A DNA stretch of 64,000 bases from JAGVNX01 sp035290965 (GTDB lineage: Archaea > Iainarchaeota > Iainarchaeia > Iainarchaeales > GCA-2688035). The position numbers were made by a program, and so were the translations under genes. Below, in pieces: positions 24,752-32,463 of the stretch (within the stretch, counting starts at the first letter, position 1; the number at the start of each line of letters is the position of its first letter). Location: contig DATDTD010000071.1 of the NCBI GenBank assembly GCA_035290965.1, positions 62,001 to 126,000 of the forward strand. The letters run 5' to 3'. The notes beneath the pieces were generated by a model. It was not told the origin of the DNA, did no database searches, and saw only the letters and a list, made by a program, of their open reading frames with translations.

Positions 24752-25060
24752 TCATTTGAAATCAAAAACCAACTGGTCGGGATGCCCCTTTTGGATTTCA
24801 CGCAGTTTTTCAAAAATTGCCCTTGCCTGTTCAGGATTCCTTGAACCCGACTCTTTCAGAAATTTTCTGCATTCGGACAAAAAAGCCCTGTTCTCCTTGT
24901 GCCACTTTGGATTTTTTTTTGAATATTCAAAAATAGAAAGAACAGCCTTCACTGCATTGGCAGTAAATTTCGATTGCCGCCTGCGCGGCTTTTGGGCGCG
25001 CGAAGAAAGGCTCCACTTCCTATCTCTGGGCTTTCTCGGGGGCTTTGGGATTCCGGCCAT
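24752..25060 (-). CDS. Small basic hypothetical protein
   Basis: 102 residues from ATG 25060. The first 35 residues are Pro/Arg/Lys-rich (MAGIPKPPRKPRDRKW, KPRRRQSKF) and probably disordered; the rest is helical (NAVKAVLSIFEYSKKNP, LSECRKFLKES). No known motif recognised. It sits 7 bp before the cyclo-ligase and 53 bp after the RHH-nucleotidyltransferase gene in the same operon. Confidence 0.6.
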   Translation of the reverse strand: MAGIPKPPRKPRDRKWSLSSRAQKPRRRQSKFTANAVKAVLSIFEYSKKNPKWHKENRAFLSECRKFLKESGSRNPEQARAIFEKLREIQKGHPDQLVFDFK

Positions 25061-25113
25061 AGAATAAAGGAACAAGAGAAGTTTTGAAAAAGCCTTTCTT
25101 TTGTGCAGGAGAA

Positions 25114-25926
25114 TCACAGCAACGCGGCGGCAGCCTCGAAATCCTTTTTTGTGTTTATATTGAAATACTTTCCCTGAAAAGGATAGCCGAACAAAAGCCC
25201 TTTTTCCGCAAGCTTTGGGAACAGGTCTTTTTCAATGCTCTGCATTCCCTTTGACAAAAACTTGAAAATTTCCGGCTCAAAGAGAAAATAGCCTGCGTTA
25301 ATCAAATAAGAATGCGCTGCGCTCTTTGGCTTTTCCGAAAACTCAGTAATCTTGTTGCCCTGCAAAACAGCCACTCCAAAATCCTTTGGGTTGCTTACGG
25401 TTGTAAGAGCCATTGTTGCAAGCGCATTGTTTTTCCTGTGAAAAGAAAGCATGTCATTGATGTTTATAGAGGCAATCGTATCGGCATACGCAACAAGAAA
25501 AGTGTCTTTCAAAGAGGACTTTGCCATTAACAAAGGCTTTATTGTCCCTGTGGGCTTTTCAGCGCTGAGGAAATCAACCGAGAAAGGGAGTTTGCGCGGC
25601 TGCATTTCAAGCATTATTTCCCTTGCAAAGGAATCAGCATAAACAATGAAATTGTTGACATTATAGCCGTGGATTTCCTCCATTGCAAGCTGGATTACTG
25701 GCTTGCCCTTTATTTTCAGCAAAAACTTCGGCATATTGTTCAGGAGAAGAGAGCTTTTTTTTCCGCCGGCAAGCATGAGCGCAGTCTGCAGCCTGTAATC
25801 GGAAAGAAACTTGCTCAGAAGGAATTCGAAAGCCTGGCTCCTGCTCCTGATTGTGAGCCCGTCGACAAGCCTGTCGACCTGGGAAAGCAAATCCTCTTTC
25901 ACTGTTATTGTGACGCGCTCCCTCAC
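25114..25926 (-). CDS. Ribbon-helix-helix domain fused to a degenerate sugar-phosphate nucleotidyltransferase
   Basis: 270 residues from GTG 25926 with an AAGGAG ribosome site. Residues 2-45 are a canonical RHH DNA-binding domain (strand RVTITV, helix DLLSQVDRLVDG, helix RSQAFEFLLSKFL). Residues ~48-270 follow the NDP-sugar pyrophosphorylase fold: LMLAGG, MPKFLLKIKGKPVI, VAYADT, FGVAVL, EFSEKP, INAGYFLFEPE, SIEKDLFPKLAEKG. Odd: the GxGTR nucleotide loop reads GGKKSSL and the late DIGT metal site reads NINT, so catalysis may be weak or lost. A perfect dyad lies just upstream, shared with the divergent UDP-glucose dehydrogenase. Inference: a transcription factor that senses a sugar nucleotide or sugar phosphate. 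It heads a five-gene operon ending in purD. Confidence 0.85.
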   Translation of the reverse strand: MRERVTITVKEDLLSQVDRLVDGLTIRSRSQAFEFLLSKFLSDYRLQTALMLAGGKKSSLLLNNMPKFLLKIKGKPVIQLAMEEIHGYNVNNFIVYADSFAREIMLEMQPRKLPFSVDFLSAEKPTGTIKPLLMAKSSLKDTFLVAYADTIASININDMLSFHRKNNALATMALTTVSNPKDFGVAVLQGNKITEFSEKPKSAAHSYLINAGYFLFEPEIFKFLSKGMQSIEKDLFPKLAEKGLLFGYPFQGKYFNINTKKDFEAAAALL

Positions 25927-25960
25927 AAAAACACTCCTTTTGGTACATCAATAAAAAAGT

Positions 25961-25985
25961 TCATACATTATCATACTATGTATGA
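25961..25985. promoter_or_regulatory. Perfect inverted repeat between the RHH fusion and the UDP-sugar cluster
   Basis: TCATACAT, 9-nt spacer, ATGTATGA. It is 35 nt upstream of the GTG of the fusion gene and 54 nt upstream of the dehydrogenase start, between TATA-like boxes for each direction (TTTTTTATTG on the minus strand near 25950; TTTAAAAA near 25997). The 8-bp arms are perfect. An RHH protein binding here could control both operons. Confidence 0.6.
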
Positions 25986-26038
25986 TGCAGTCACAAATTT
26001 AAAAACCTTTTGCAAATCCCTTCTTTCAGGTGATTGGG

Positions 26039-27346
26039 TTGGATGTTGCGGTTGTAGGGACAGGTTATGTCGGACTGGTTGCAGGGGCATGCTTTGCTGA
26101 AATGGGAAACAAGGTGCACTGCGTCGACATTGACAAAAAAAAGATTGAAATTCTGAATTCGGGAAAATGCCCGATTTACGAGCCGGGATTGGAGCCTCTG
26201 CTTGAGAGAAATGCAAAGGCAGGCAGGCTGTTTTTTACAACAGACATAAAGAAAGCGGTTAAGGAAAGCGCGATTATTTTCATTGCAGTAGGAACCCCTC
26301 CAAAGCCGAACGGGGATGCGGATCTGAGCTTTGTGGAAAACGTTGCAAGGACAATTGCCGAGACTGCAACCGAAAGCAAGATTGTTGTGGAAAAAAGCAC
26401 TGTGCCTGTTGAAACAGGAGAAAGGATTGCTAGTGTCTTGAAACTTTACAATCCGCACAAGGTTGAATTTTTTGTGGTTAGCAATCCGGAATTCCTGCGC
26501 GAGGGCTCGGCAGTAAAGGATTTTCTGGAGCCTGACAGGATTGTAATAGGAACTGACAGCGGGCATGCAAGAAAAATAATGGAAGAGCTCTACAAGCCCT
26601 TGAACGCAAAAATTTTGTTTACTGATGTCAAGAGCGCCGAAATAATAAAGCACGCGAGCAACAGCTTCCTTGCGACAAAAATTTCTTTCATAAATGCAGT
26701 GGCAAACATATGCGAAAAAACAGGGGCAGACATAAAAAAGGTTGCAGAGGGAATGGGATTGGACAAAAGAATAGGAAGGTCCTTCCTGGATTCGGGAATC
26801 GGATACGGGGGGTTCTGCTTTCCGAAGGACGTGGAGGCATTTATCCGGATTTCGGAAAAACTGGGATATGATTTCAAATTATTGAGGGAGGTCCAGAGCG
26901 TCAATGAAAACCAGAGAAAGATTTTTGTGAAAAAAATAGAGAAAAAGCTCTGGAACCTGAACGGAAAAAAAATAGGTGTTTTAGGACTGTCTTTCAAGCC
27001 TAACACTGACGACATGAGGTTTGCGCCGAGCATTGAAATAATAAAAATGCTGCAGCAGGAAGGCGCGAACATAAGCGCTTTCGACCCTGCCGCAATGGAA
27101 AGGGCAAAGGCTGATTTGAACGGCATTGAATACTGCGAAAACTGCTATGATGCCGCAAAAGATTCCGAGGCGCTGCTCATACTGACTGAATGGCAGGAAT
27201 TCCTGAATCTTGATTTCAAAAAAATCAAGGATTCAATGAAAACGCCTTTTTTGTTCGACGGCAGAAACTGCCTTGAACAGGCTGAAATGAAAAAAATAGG
27301 TTTCAATTACTGCGGAGTCGGAAGGCACGCAAAACTCGAGGATTAA
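26039..27346 (+). CDS. UDP-glucose 6-dehydrogenase family protein
   Basis: 435 residues from TTG 26039, chosen because AGGTGAT (26028-26034) sits just upstream and it gives the standard MDVAVVGTGYVGLVAGACFA start; a GTG at 26030 is the alternative. It oxidises UDP-glucose to UDP-glucuronate with two NAD. Catalytic Cys260 lies in GGFCFPKD; the NAD-binding GTGYVG, substrate STVPVETGE and NPEFLREGSA motifs and the C-terminal GLSFKPNTDDMR are intact. It begins a cluster of four sugar-nucleotide genes. Confidence 0.93.
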   Translation: MDVAVVGTGYVGLVAGACFAEMGNKVHCVDIDKKKIEILNSGKCPIYEPGLEPLLERNAKAGRLFFTTDIKKAVKESAIIFIAVGTPPKPNGDADLSFVENVARTIAETATESKIVVEKSTVPVETGERIASVLKLYNPHKVEFFVVSNPEFLREGSAVKDFLEPDRIVIGTDSGHARKIMEELYKPLNAKILFTDVKSAEIIKHASNSFLATKISFINAVANICEKTGADIKKVAEGMGLDKRIGRSFLDSGIGYGGFCFPKDVEAFIRISEKLGYDFKLLREVQSVNENQRKIFVKKIEKKLWNLNGKKIGVLGLSFKPNTDDMRFAPSIEIIKMLQQEGANISAFDPAAMERAKADLNGIEYCENCYDAAKDSEALLILTEWQEFLNLDFKKIKDSMKTPFLFDGRNCLEQAEMKKIGFNYCGVGRHAKLED

Positions 27347-27361
27347 AAAAAAGTGTTTTGA

Positions 27362-28123
27362 ATGAAAGCAATAATTCCGGTAGCTGGTTATGCGACAAGA
27401 ATGTATCCTCTCACTGAAAACATGCCGAAGGCTCTGCTCGAGGTTGCGGGAAAGCCGATGATGGAACATGTCTTTGAAAAAATTTCAGAACTGAAGGAAA
27501 TAGAACAGGTTGTTGTTGTTTCAAACCACAAGTATTTTGAAAGATTCCGCGAATGGGCCGAAAAATTCGGGCGCAGAACAAAAATTCCAATTTTAGTGAT
27601 TGACGACGGAACTGCTTCGAGCGAAAACAGGCTCGGCGCAATAGGGGATGCGCAGTTTGCCGTGGAAAAAGCTGGCATTAATGGGGACCTGCTCTGGATT
27701 TCAGGCGACAATCTCTTTACCTTTTCCCTGAAGGAAATGCAGAAGGAGTTTGAAGAAAAAAAAACCGATTTGATTGCATGCTATGATGTAAGGGATTCTG
27801 AAGAGACAAAAAAAATGTCGGAAGCAAGGCTTGATTCTGAAAACAGGGTTGTTTTTTTCGAGGAAAAGCCGCAGCACCCTGAAACAACCCAGGTTTCAAT
27901 AGGAATTTATTTTTACACCGCGGAAACAGTAAGGCTGTTCAAAAAATATCTCGAGGAAGGGAACAGCCCGGATAAGCCGGGAGAGTTTGTCCAGTGGCTC
28001 TACAAGCAGAAGCCTGTTTTTGCAAAAGTTTTTGGCGGAAAAAAAGACTTCTGGTTTGACATAGGCAGCCTGCAGATGTTCGAGCACGTGAAAATAGAAT
28101 TCGCGAAACTTGCCAAAAAGTGA
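27362..28123 (+). CDS. Sugar-1-phosphate nucleotidyltransferase
   Basis: 253 residues. It probably makes UDP- or dTDP-glucose from glucose-1-phosphate. The nucleotide loop AGYATRMYPLTENMPKALLEVAGKP, the metal Asp in WISGDNLF, FFEEKP, and the late FWFDIGSLQMFEH with the second Asp are all intact, in contrast to the RHH-fused relative at 25114. The NTP and sugar cannot be decided from sequence, but the position between UDP-glucose dehydrogenase and UDP-sugar epimerases favours UDP-glucose supply. Confidence 0.88.
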   Translation: MKAIIPVAGYATRMYPLTENMPKALLEVAGKPMMEHVFEKISELKEIEQVVVVSNHKYFERFREWAEKFGRRTKIPILVIDDGTASSENRLGAIGDAQFAVEKAGINGDLLWISGDNLFTFSLKEMQKEFEEKKTDLIACYDVRDSEETKKMSEARLDSENRVVFFEEKPQHPETTQVSIGIYFYTAETVRLFKKYLEEGNSPDKPGEFVQWLYKQKPVFAKVFGGKKDFWFDIGSLQMFEHVKIEFAKLAKK

Positions 28124-28178
28124 ATTAAAAAAACATTTGCACAAGAGATTTTTGCATAACTTGCTTTGGTCTTGAAAA

Positions 28179-29117
28179 ATGCCTGAAAAGGTTCTTGTAA
28201 CAGGGGGAGCGGGATTCATCGGCTCCACAACCGCAGATTTGCTTATTGAAAACGGGTTTGAAGTATGCATTGTTGACAATCTTTTCATGGGAAAAAAAGA
28301 AAACATTCCGAAAAAAGCAGTTTTTTACAAGGCGGATGTAAGGGAAAAAAAAGCCCTGCAGAAAATTTTTGAAAAGGAAAAGCCGCAGTATGCAATGCAC
28401 TTTGCGGCACACATGAATCTGAGGCAGTCAATCACTGACCCTTTTTTCAACGCGGACGTGAATATCACAGGTTCCCTGAACCTGCTTGAATGCTGCAGGG
28501 AGGCAAAAACAAAAAAAATTATTTTTGCCTCTTCGGGGGGCGCTGCTTATGGGGATCCTTTTGAACTGCCTGTTCCCGAAAGCCATGCCCTTCAGCCGCT
28601 GTCGCCATATGGGGCTTCGAAAATAGCGGTTGAACAGTATCTTTTTTCCTACTGGAAAAATTTCGGGCTTGATTTTACGGCAATGAGATATGCGAATGTT
28701 TACGGACCGCGGCAGAATCCTGAAAGCGAAGCGGGAGTAATTTCCATTTTTGCAAGGGCAATGCTTGAAAATCGGGAGCCGCTTATTTTTGGAAACGGAG
28801 AACAGACAAGGGATTTTGTTTTTTCAGGGGATGTCGCAAGGGCAAACTTGCTCGCGCTGAAAAAAGATACAAAAAGAAAAATCTTCAATATAGGGACAAG
28901 CGAGGAGCACTCTGTAAACGAAATTTTTTCATATTTAAAAAAATTTTTCGGGTTTGAAAAAGGCGCTGTTAAAAAGCCGGCAATTTCCGGAGAAGTGAAA
29001 AGAATTTCGCTTGACAATTCGAATGCAAAAAAAGAGCTTTCATGGGCTCCCGAAACCAGCTTTGCAAAAGGCCTTGAAATCACTGCAGAATGGTTCAAAA
29101 AAGAGGCTGAAAAATGA
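28179..29117 (+). CDS. UDP-glucose 4-epimerase-like SDR enzyme
   Basis: 312 residues of the extended SDR family. NAD motif GGAGFIGS, HFAAHMNLRQSITDPF, catalytic Ser in ASSGGAAYG and the YGASK pair (Tyr, Lys) are intact, followed by RYANVYGPRQ. The sequence resembles GalE-type epimerases that interconvert UDP-glucose and UDP-galactose or their uronic acids. Overlaps the next gene by 4 nt (ATGA), indicating co-expression. Confidence 0.9.
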   Translation: MPEKVLVTGGAGFIGSTTADLLIENGFEVCIVDNLFMGKKENIPKKAVFYKADVREKKALQKIFEKEKPQYAMHFAAHMNLRQSITDPFFNADVNITGSLNLLECCREAKTKKIIFASSGGAAYGDPFELPVPESHALQPLSPYGASKIAVEQYLFSYWKNFGLDFTAMRYANVYGPRQNPESEAGVISIFARAMLENREPLIFGNGEQTRDFVFSGDVARANLLALKKDTKRKIFNIGTSEEHSVNEIFSYLKKFFGFEKGAVKKPAISGEVKRISLDNSNAKKELSWAPETSFAKGLEITAEWFKKEAEK

Positions 29118-30040
29118 AAATAATTGTCGCGGGCGGCGCAGGCTTCATTGGAAGCCATTTGTGCGAAAGGCTTATTGAAGAGGAAAATGAAGTAATTGCA
29201 CTAGACAATTTCTGCACTGGAACAAAAAAAAACATTGAACTGCTTGAAAAAAACAAAAATTTTTCTTTTTTAGAGCACGATATTCAGGAGCCTCTGGAAA
29301 TAGAAGAAAAAATCTCGCAGGTTTACAACTGCGCCTCTCCCGCAAGCCCTGTGGATTTTTCAAAAATACCCATTGAAATAATGCTTACAAACTCTCTGGG
29401 AATAAAAAACCTTCTCGATTTCTGCCTTGAAAAAAAGGCAAGGTTTCTGCAGACATCAACCTCTGAAGTTTACGGCGATCCCCTCGAACATCCGCAGAAA
29501 GAATCCTACTGGGGAAATGTAAATCCGATAGGGCAGAGGGCGTGCTATGATGAGGCAAAGAGATTCGCGGAAGCGCTTATAATGTCGTACAAAAGGGCGA
29601 AGAATCTTGAAGTGCGCATAGCGAGAATTTTCAATACCTTCGGGCCGAGGATGCGGAAGGACGACGGAAGAGCTATTCCGGAATTCATAGGAAAGGCGCT
29701 GCAGAATCTCCCTTTGGAGGTTTTCGGAAGCGGGAAACAGACAAGGAGCTTCTGCTATGTTTCAGACCAGGTTGCGGGATTAATTGCACTGATGAATTCT
29801 GATTTTACAGGGCCTGTAAATATCGGAAATCCAGTGGAAATAACACTGCTCGAGCTTGCGCAGAAAACAATTGAATTTTCAGGTTCAAAATCAAAAATTG
29901 TTTTTAAGGCACTGCCCCAGGACGACCCAAAAAAAAGAAAGCCCGACATTTCCCTTGCAAGGGAAAAATTGTCCTGGGAGCCTAAGGAAAAATGGGAAAA
30001 CGGGCTGAAAAAGACAATTGAATGGTTCAAAAAAAACTGA
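29114..30040 (+). CDS. UDP-glucuronate decarboxylase (UDP-xylose synthase)
   Basis: 308 residues. The sequence follows the UXS family closely: GGAGFIGSHL, CASPASPVDF, QTSTSEVYGDPLEHPQ, ESYWGNVNPIGQRACYDE (catalytic Tyr and Lys in YDEAKR), ARIFNTFGPRM, QTRSFCYV and PDISLAREKLSWEP. It converts UDP-glucuronate, the product of the dehydrogenase upstream, to UDP-xylose. So the cluster makes UDP-glucose, UDP-glucuronate, UDP-xylose and epimers for glycan or protein glycosylation. Confidence 0.93.
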   Translation: MKIIVAGGAGFIGSHLCERLIEEENEVIALDNFCTGTKKNIELLEKNKNFSFLEHDIQEPLEIEEKISQVYNCASPASPVDFSKIPIEIMLTNSLGIKNLLDFCLEKKARFLQTSTSEVYGDPLEHPQKESYWGNVNPIGQRACYDEAKRFAEALIMSYKRAKNLEVRIARIFNTFGPRMRKDDGRAIPEFIGKALQNLPLEVFGSGKQTRSFCYVSDQVAGLIALMNSDFTGPVNIGNPVEITLLELAQKTIEFSGSKSKIVFKALPQDDPKKRKPDISLAREKLSWEPKEKWENGLKKTIEWFKKN

Positions 30041-30114
30041 TTCCTAAATTTGGAATGTTTTTTCCAAGAGCATGGCTTTAAAAATTTTTTTTTCTTTATT
30101 CTATCGGTGCTATT

Positions 30115-32463
30115 TTGCTGAAAAAAGCCTTGATTGTTTTTTTTGCATTGCTTCTCCTGTCTTCGGGAGCCTTCGCAGTAATAACGCACGACACCATGAA
30201 AGTTTTTGCAGTAACAGAAGACGGGCAGACTGCAATGAGCGCTGATTTAGGCCTTACAATAGAATCCGGAACCGGAAGAGTATGGAGCAGCGTTGAACCC
30301 CTCATTGGAACTTCTACACAGGCAACTGAAAAAATAGCTGTTTCAATTGCAAAAAACTATTTTAGCAGGGTTGATGCCTATGATTACAAGTTCGACATCA
30401 ACAGCAATGCATCCCTTGTAGACGGGCCGAGCGCGGGAGCCGCAATGACTCTGCTTGTTGTTTCAATGCTTGAAGACAAAAAAGTCCCTGAAAATGTCGG
30501 GATTACGGGAACAATTACAACAGACGGAAGCGTTGGGCAGGTTGGAGGAGTATTCAAAAAGGCGCAGGAAGCCGCGCGCATCGGAATAAAGCTTTTCATG
30601 ATTCCTTCGGGGGAAGCAAAGCAGATAGTGAAAAACAATACAGTGGAATCAATAAACCTGATTGATTATGCCTCAAAAAACTGGGGCATGAAGGTAGTGG
30701 AAGTAAACAATATAGACGATGTATTAAAACTCGCTTTTACTGAAATTTCAAGCATTGACGTGAACTCTGCAAAATCTGAAATGCCGGATTTTGTTCCCCA
30801 GTCAATTGCAATTTCGCCCAATCTTTCAAAAATGAAGGAACTCACAAACACTTACATACAAAAAGCAACTGATTCTGTTTCAAACGCACGAAAAAGCCTC
30901 ACTGGAACGCTTTTAAACGACCCGGGCACGCTTGATGCGCTGCTTGCCGCGCTTACCAATGCGGAAGACAGCCTGCAGAGCGCAAAAATACTTGCAGACC
31001 AGAACTTTTTGTACAGCGCGGCAAACTATGCCTTTCTTGCACAGGTGAGCGCCAACTTTGTTGGAGACATAAGCAAAGATCCTTCACTAGCGGACCCGGG
31101 CTCACCAAGCCTGGATTTAAGAATAATGGATTTGAAAAAACAGATTGAACAGCAGAAAAAGGACCTGAACGATTTTGTTCCCATAGAGGACTGGGAATGG
31201 CACATTGCCGCACAGGAAAGGCTTGAATGGGCGGAACAAAAAATAGACGCTTTGATACAGCAGAAAACAGTTGCAATCCAGCCTGACGGCTCTGCGGATT
31301 CGCTGCAGGATTTGCAGGATTTCGAATTTGCGGGTGCATGGCTGGGCGCTTCAGAGAATTTTGCGGCATTGACAAAAACCTCGACAAAAAAAGTCCGCTC
31401 AAAAACAATGTTCAACAATGAAATTGCAACAAACATTCTCAATGCGCAGAACAATATCAATGCGCTTCCTCAGGAGGACAATTCAGACACTGAAAGAAGG
31501 ATTGAAACAGCAAAAAAAGAGCAGGAATACGGCTGGAGCGCTGCGGCATTGTTTGATTCCTCTTCGGCGCTTGCGCTTTCAAATGCGGCAATCTTTACCC
31601 AGAACAAGGATTTGAACGAACTGACAGGCGTTCTTGAACAAAAAACAGCTGATTTGAAACAGCAGCTCGCGCAAAAAGGAAACAATTTTGCATGGGCACA
31701 ATTGTATCTCGACCATGCAAATTATTACCTTGAAGGAGTTTATTTTTACAAAAGCAAGGGCATGAATCTGCAGGCTCTTGAAATGGCAAAAAGCGGTGTT
31801 TCAATCGCTTACTTGGCGGAAGCAATCTTCAATGCCTCAAAGCAAGCCGATGCGTATTATTCAAGCGTTCCGCAGTCAGAGCTTGTTGCAGTGGAAAACA
31901 GCCAGGTAATCTTTTTGCCAAGCGAGGAAATTATCCCCGCAATAACTGCATTGTTAATAGTGGCAATAATCCTTGTTTCATTGTTTTTGCTTGTGCGCTA
32001 TTACAAAAAAGTTCCCGCAAAGAATTCCGCAGAGGCAATAAAACAGGCGAGGGCAAGGCTTGATTCATTGTTTGCGGAAAAAAAGATTTCTCTGGAAAAA
32101 TATCTGGAAATGCATTCAATTCTTGAAAGCAGGCTGCAGGAAATCGGAAGAGACAGGGCTTCCTTGAGCCATACGACAGTGAAAAACGACAGAATGCGCT
32201 TCGAGTTACAAGCCTTGAGAAAAACCCTTCTGGAACTGCAGAAACAGCGGAAACAGGGAGTAATAACAAAAAGAGACTTTGAAAAAAGCTCTGCAAAAAT
32301 AGCTTTAAAAATAGCTTTTTTGAGAAAGGCGATTGCCGAAGACGAAAAGGATATTTCTGCGGAAAAAAGCAAAATAAAAAAAGAGCTTGTTGATTACAGC
32401 GCGGAAGCAAAAAAAATAGTTTCATCCGCAAAAAAAGCAAAAACAAAAAAAGAAAAAAAATAA
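30115..32463 (+). CDS. Secreted or membrane Lon-like serine protease without ATPase domain
   Basis: 782 residues from TTG 30115. An N-terminal signal peptide (KKALIVFFALLLLSSGAFA) is followed by an S16 Lon-type proteolytic domain: catalytic Ser106 in DGPSAGAA and Lys148 in TDGSVGQVGGVFKKA. There is no AAA+ module. A long helical region (residues ~230-590) leads to one membrane segment near 605-630 (IIPAITALLIVAIILVSLFLLV), and the last 150 residues are a cytoplasmic, highly charged coiled coil ending in a Lys-rich tail. This arrangement matches archaeal COG1750 proteins. It probably degrades or matures proteins outside the cytoplasmic membrane; substrates unknown. Confidence 0.87.
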   Translation: MLKKALIVFFALLLLSSGAFAVITHDTMKVFAVTEDGQTAMSADLGLTIESGTGRVWSSVEPLIGTSTQATEKIAVSIAKNYFSRVDAYDYKFDINSNASLVDGPSAGAAMTLLVVSMLEDKKVPENVGITGTITTDGSVGQVGGVFKKAQEAARIGIKLFMIPSGEAKQIVKNNTVESINLIDYASKNWGMKVVEVNNIDDVLKLAFTEISSIDVNSAKSEMPDFVPQSIAISPNLSKMKELTNTYIQKATDSVSNARKSLTGTLLNDPGTLDALLAALTNAEDSLQSAKILADQNFLYSAANYAFLAQVSANFVGDISKDPSLADPGSPSLDLRIMDLKKQIEQQKKDLNDFVPIEDWEWHIAAQERLEWAEQKIDALIQQKTVAIQPDGSADSLQDLQDFEFAGAWLGASENFAALTKTSTKKVRSKTMFNNEIATNILNAQNNINALPQEDNSDTERRIETAKKEQEYGWSAAALFDSSSALALSNAAIFTQNKDLNELTGVLEQKTADLKQQLAQKGNNFAWAQLYLDHANYYLEGVYFYKSKGMNLQALEMAKSGVSIAYLAEAIFNASKQADAYYSSVPQSELVAVENSQVIFLPSEEIIPAITALLIVAIILVSLFLLVRYYKKVPAKNSAEAIKQARARLDSLFAEKKISLEKYLEMHSILESRLQEIGRDRASLSHTTVKNDRMRFELQALRKTLLELQKQRKQGVITKRDFEKSSAKIALKIAFLRKAIAEDEKDISAEKSKIKKELVDYSAEAKKIVSSAKKAKTKKEKK

